Shown here: positions 7,747-8,042 of the stretch, one piece after another
Position numbering within the stretch: position 1 is the first letter of the stretch
Layout of the letters: each line of letters begins with the position of its first letter
Source of the DNA: Lachnospiraceae bacterium
GTDB taxonomy: Bacteria; Bacillota; Clostridia; Lachnospirales; Lachnospiraceae
Direction of reading: 5' to 3'
Length of the DNA stretch: 8,042 nt
Assembly (NCBI GenBank): GCA_022798035.1
Contig: JAAWLS010000097.1
Span: 1 to 8,042, forward strand
Notes under the pieces: generated by a model
The model's input: the letters and a program-made list of their open reading frames with translations, nothing else
Database searches by the model: none
What the model was told of the DNA's origin: nothing
Position numbers and translations under genes: made by a program

Positions 7747-7766
7747 ATTATGTTTAATTATGTTCA
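7747..7766 (+). repeat. tandem 10-bp direct repeat in the mreB leader
   Basis: ATTATGTTTA (7747-7756) is followed at once by ATTATGTTCA (7757-7766), identical at 9 of 10 bases. The period is one DNA helical turn and the pair sits 20-40 bases after the predicted transcription start. It could bind a regulator or be a chance AT-rich duplication. Confidence 0.5.
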
Positions 7767-7778
7767 CATAGAGAAATG

Positions 7779-7785
7779 AAAGGGG
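7779..7785 (+). promoter_or_regulatory. ribosome binding site of mreB
   Basis: AAAGGGG lies 9 bases before the ATG at 7795 and fixes that start; the protein then begins at the expected position for MreB. Confidence 0.75.
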
Positions 7786-7794
7786 AACCATATC

Positions 7795-8042
7795 ATGTCG
7801 ACAGAAATTGGAATTGATTTGGGAACAGCAAGTATTCTTGTATATATAAAGGGAAAGGGCGTTGTGTTGAAAGAGCCCTCCGTTGTTGCCTTTGACAGAG
7901 ATACCAACAAGATAAAAGCAATTGGAGAAGAGGCCCGTTTGATGCTGGGAAGGACGCCGGGAAATATTGTTGCGGTAAGACCTTTGCGTCAAGGGGTTAT
8001 TTCTGACTACACAGTGACCGAAAAAATGTTAAAGTACTTTAT
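7795..8042 (+). CDS. mreB: MreB/Mbl-family rod-shape actin homologue, 3'-truncated by window edge
   Basis: The first 82 codons of a bacterial actin that forms membrane-bound filaments guiding lateral cell-wall synthesis. The N-terminus [17 protein letters not shown] contains the phosphate-1 loop of the actin/Hsp70 ATPase fold (GIDLGTA). [16 protein letters not shown] and [19 protein letters not shown] follow, then the [12 protein letters not shown] segment, all characteristic of MreB. No N-terminal amphipathic helix extension is present, as usual in Gram-positive members. MreB and its paralogue Mbl cannot be separated from this fragment. It has its own promoter and ribosome site. The remaining roughly 250 residues, and any mreCD neighbours, lie beyond the right edge. 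Confidence 0.96.
   Translation, partial: MSTEIGIDLGTASILVYIKGKGVVLKEPSVVAFDRDTNKIKAIGEEARLMLGRTPGNIVAVRPLRQGVISDYTVTEKMLKYF

Larger units (their letters stand above)
7357..7794 (+). other. 438-base AT-rich intergenic region before mreB
   Basis: The region contains, in order: the terminator of the lipoprotein gene, a second hairpin with an A4 loop, a perfect 14-bp hairpin, a possible 29-codon ORF, an AT-rich stretch with a nine-A run, a sigma-A promoter, a tandem 10-bp repeat and the mreB ribosome site. No recognised riboswitch, tRNA or other known RNA could be identified by eye. Most of 7603-7690 shows nothing beyond AT-richness. Confidence 0.6.

Noticed and set aside
7750..7779. Nine-codon ORF in the mreB leader (MFNYVHIEK)
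   Set aside because: No clear ribosome site precedes it and the length is within chance for an AT-rich leader.
7796..7803. TGTCGACA at the mreB start, similar to a Spo0A box
   Set aside because: It consists of coding bases of the start region (ATG TCG ACA), matches only part of the consensus and sits downstream of the promoter; most likely chance.
7678..7992. 104-codon frame on the minus strand across the mreB start
   Set aside because: It runs antisense to conserved MreB sequence and through the mreB promoter; the translation resembles no family.

Overview
The window looks like chromosomal DNA from a low-to-mid GC Firmicute, most likely a clostridial species of the Lachnospiraceae type. 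This rests on protein sequence style (UvrA, UvrB and MreB read as clostridial), strong AGGAGG-like ribosome sites, AT-rich spacers and every gene on the + strand. The genus cannot be fixed from the sequence alone. Nothing suggests a phage, plasmid, insertion sequence or CRISPR array.

Layout: (1) 1-1888 is the nucleotide-excision-repair helicase UvrB, lacking about 34 N-terminal residues cut off by the left edge. (2) 1889-2062 is a spacer with several short hairpins, some mutually exclusive. (3) 2063-4900 is complete UvrA. (4) 4901-4951 is a short gap with a good TATAAT box. (5) 4952-6922 is a membrane chemoreceptor-like protein (dCACHE sensor, two transmembrane helices, apparently two HAMP units, a signalling hairpin with an unusual tip). 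(6) 6919-7356 is a small FMN-binding-type lipoprotein overlapping the receptor gene by ATGA. (7) 7357-7794 is a 438-base AT-rich region with an intrinsic terminator, two more hairpins, a possible 29-codon ORF, an A-tract plus promoter and a tandem 10-bp repeat. (8) 7795 to the right edge is the start of an MreB-family cell-shape gene.

UvrB and UvrA work together: the UvrA dimer finds bulky DNA lesions and loads UvrB, which verifies damage and recruits UvrC. MreB is an unrelated housekeeping gene with its own promoter. The receptor and lipoprotein form a separate two-gene unit. Both act at the membrane or outer face, and their translational overlap suggests linked production.

The most interesting point is this receptor/lipoprotein pair. 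The receptor tip departs from usual chemoreceptor residues. The lipoprotein carries a D-x-x-T-G-A-S motif like the sites where ApbE attaches FMN, with Ser where Thr is usual. An extracytoplasmic flavin or redox-linked sensory unit is a reasonable hypothesis but is inferred, not shown. A second area worth attention is the spacer before mreB, where a perfect 14-bp hairpin lies directly before a possible small ORF.
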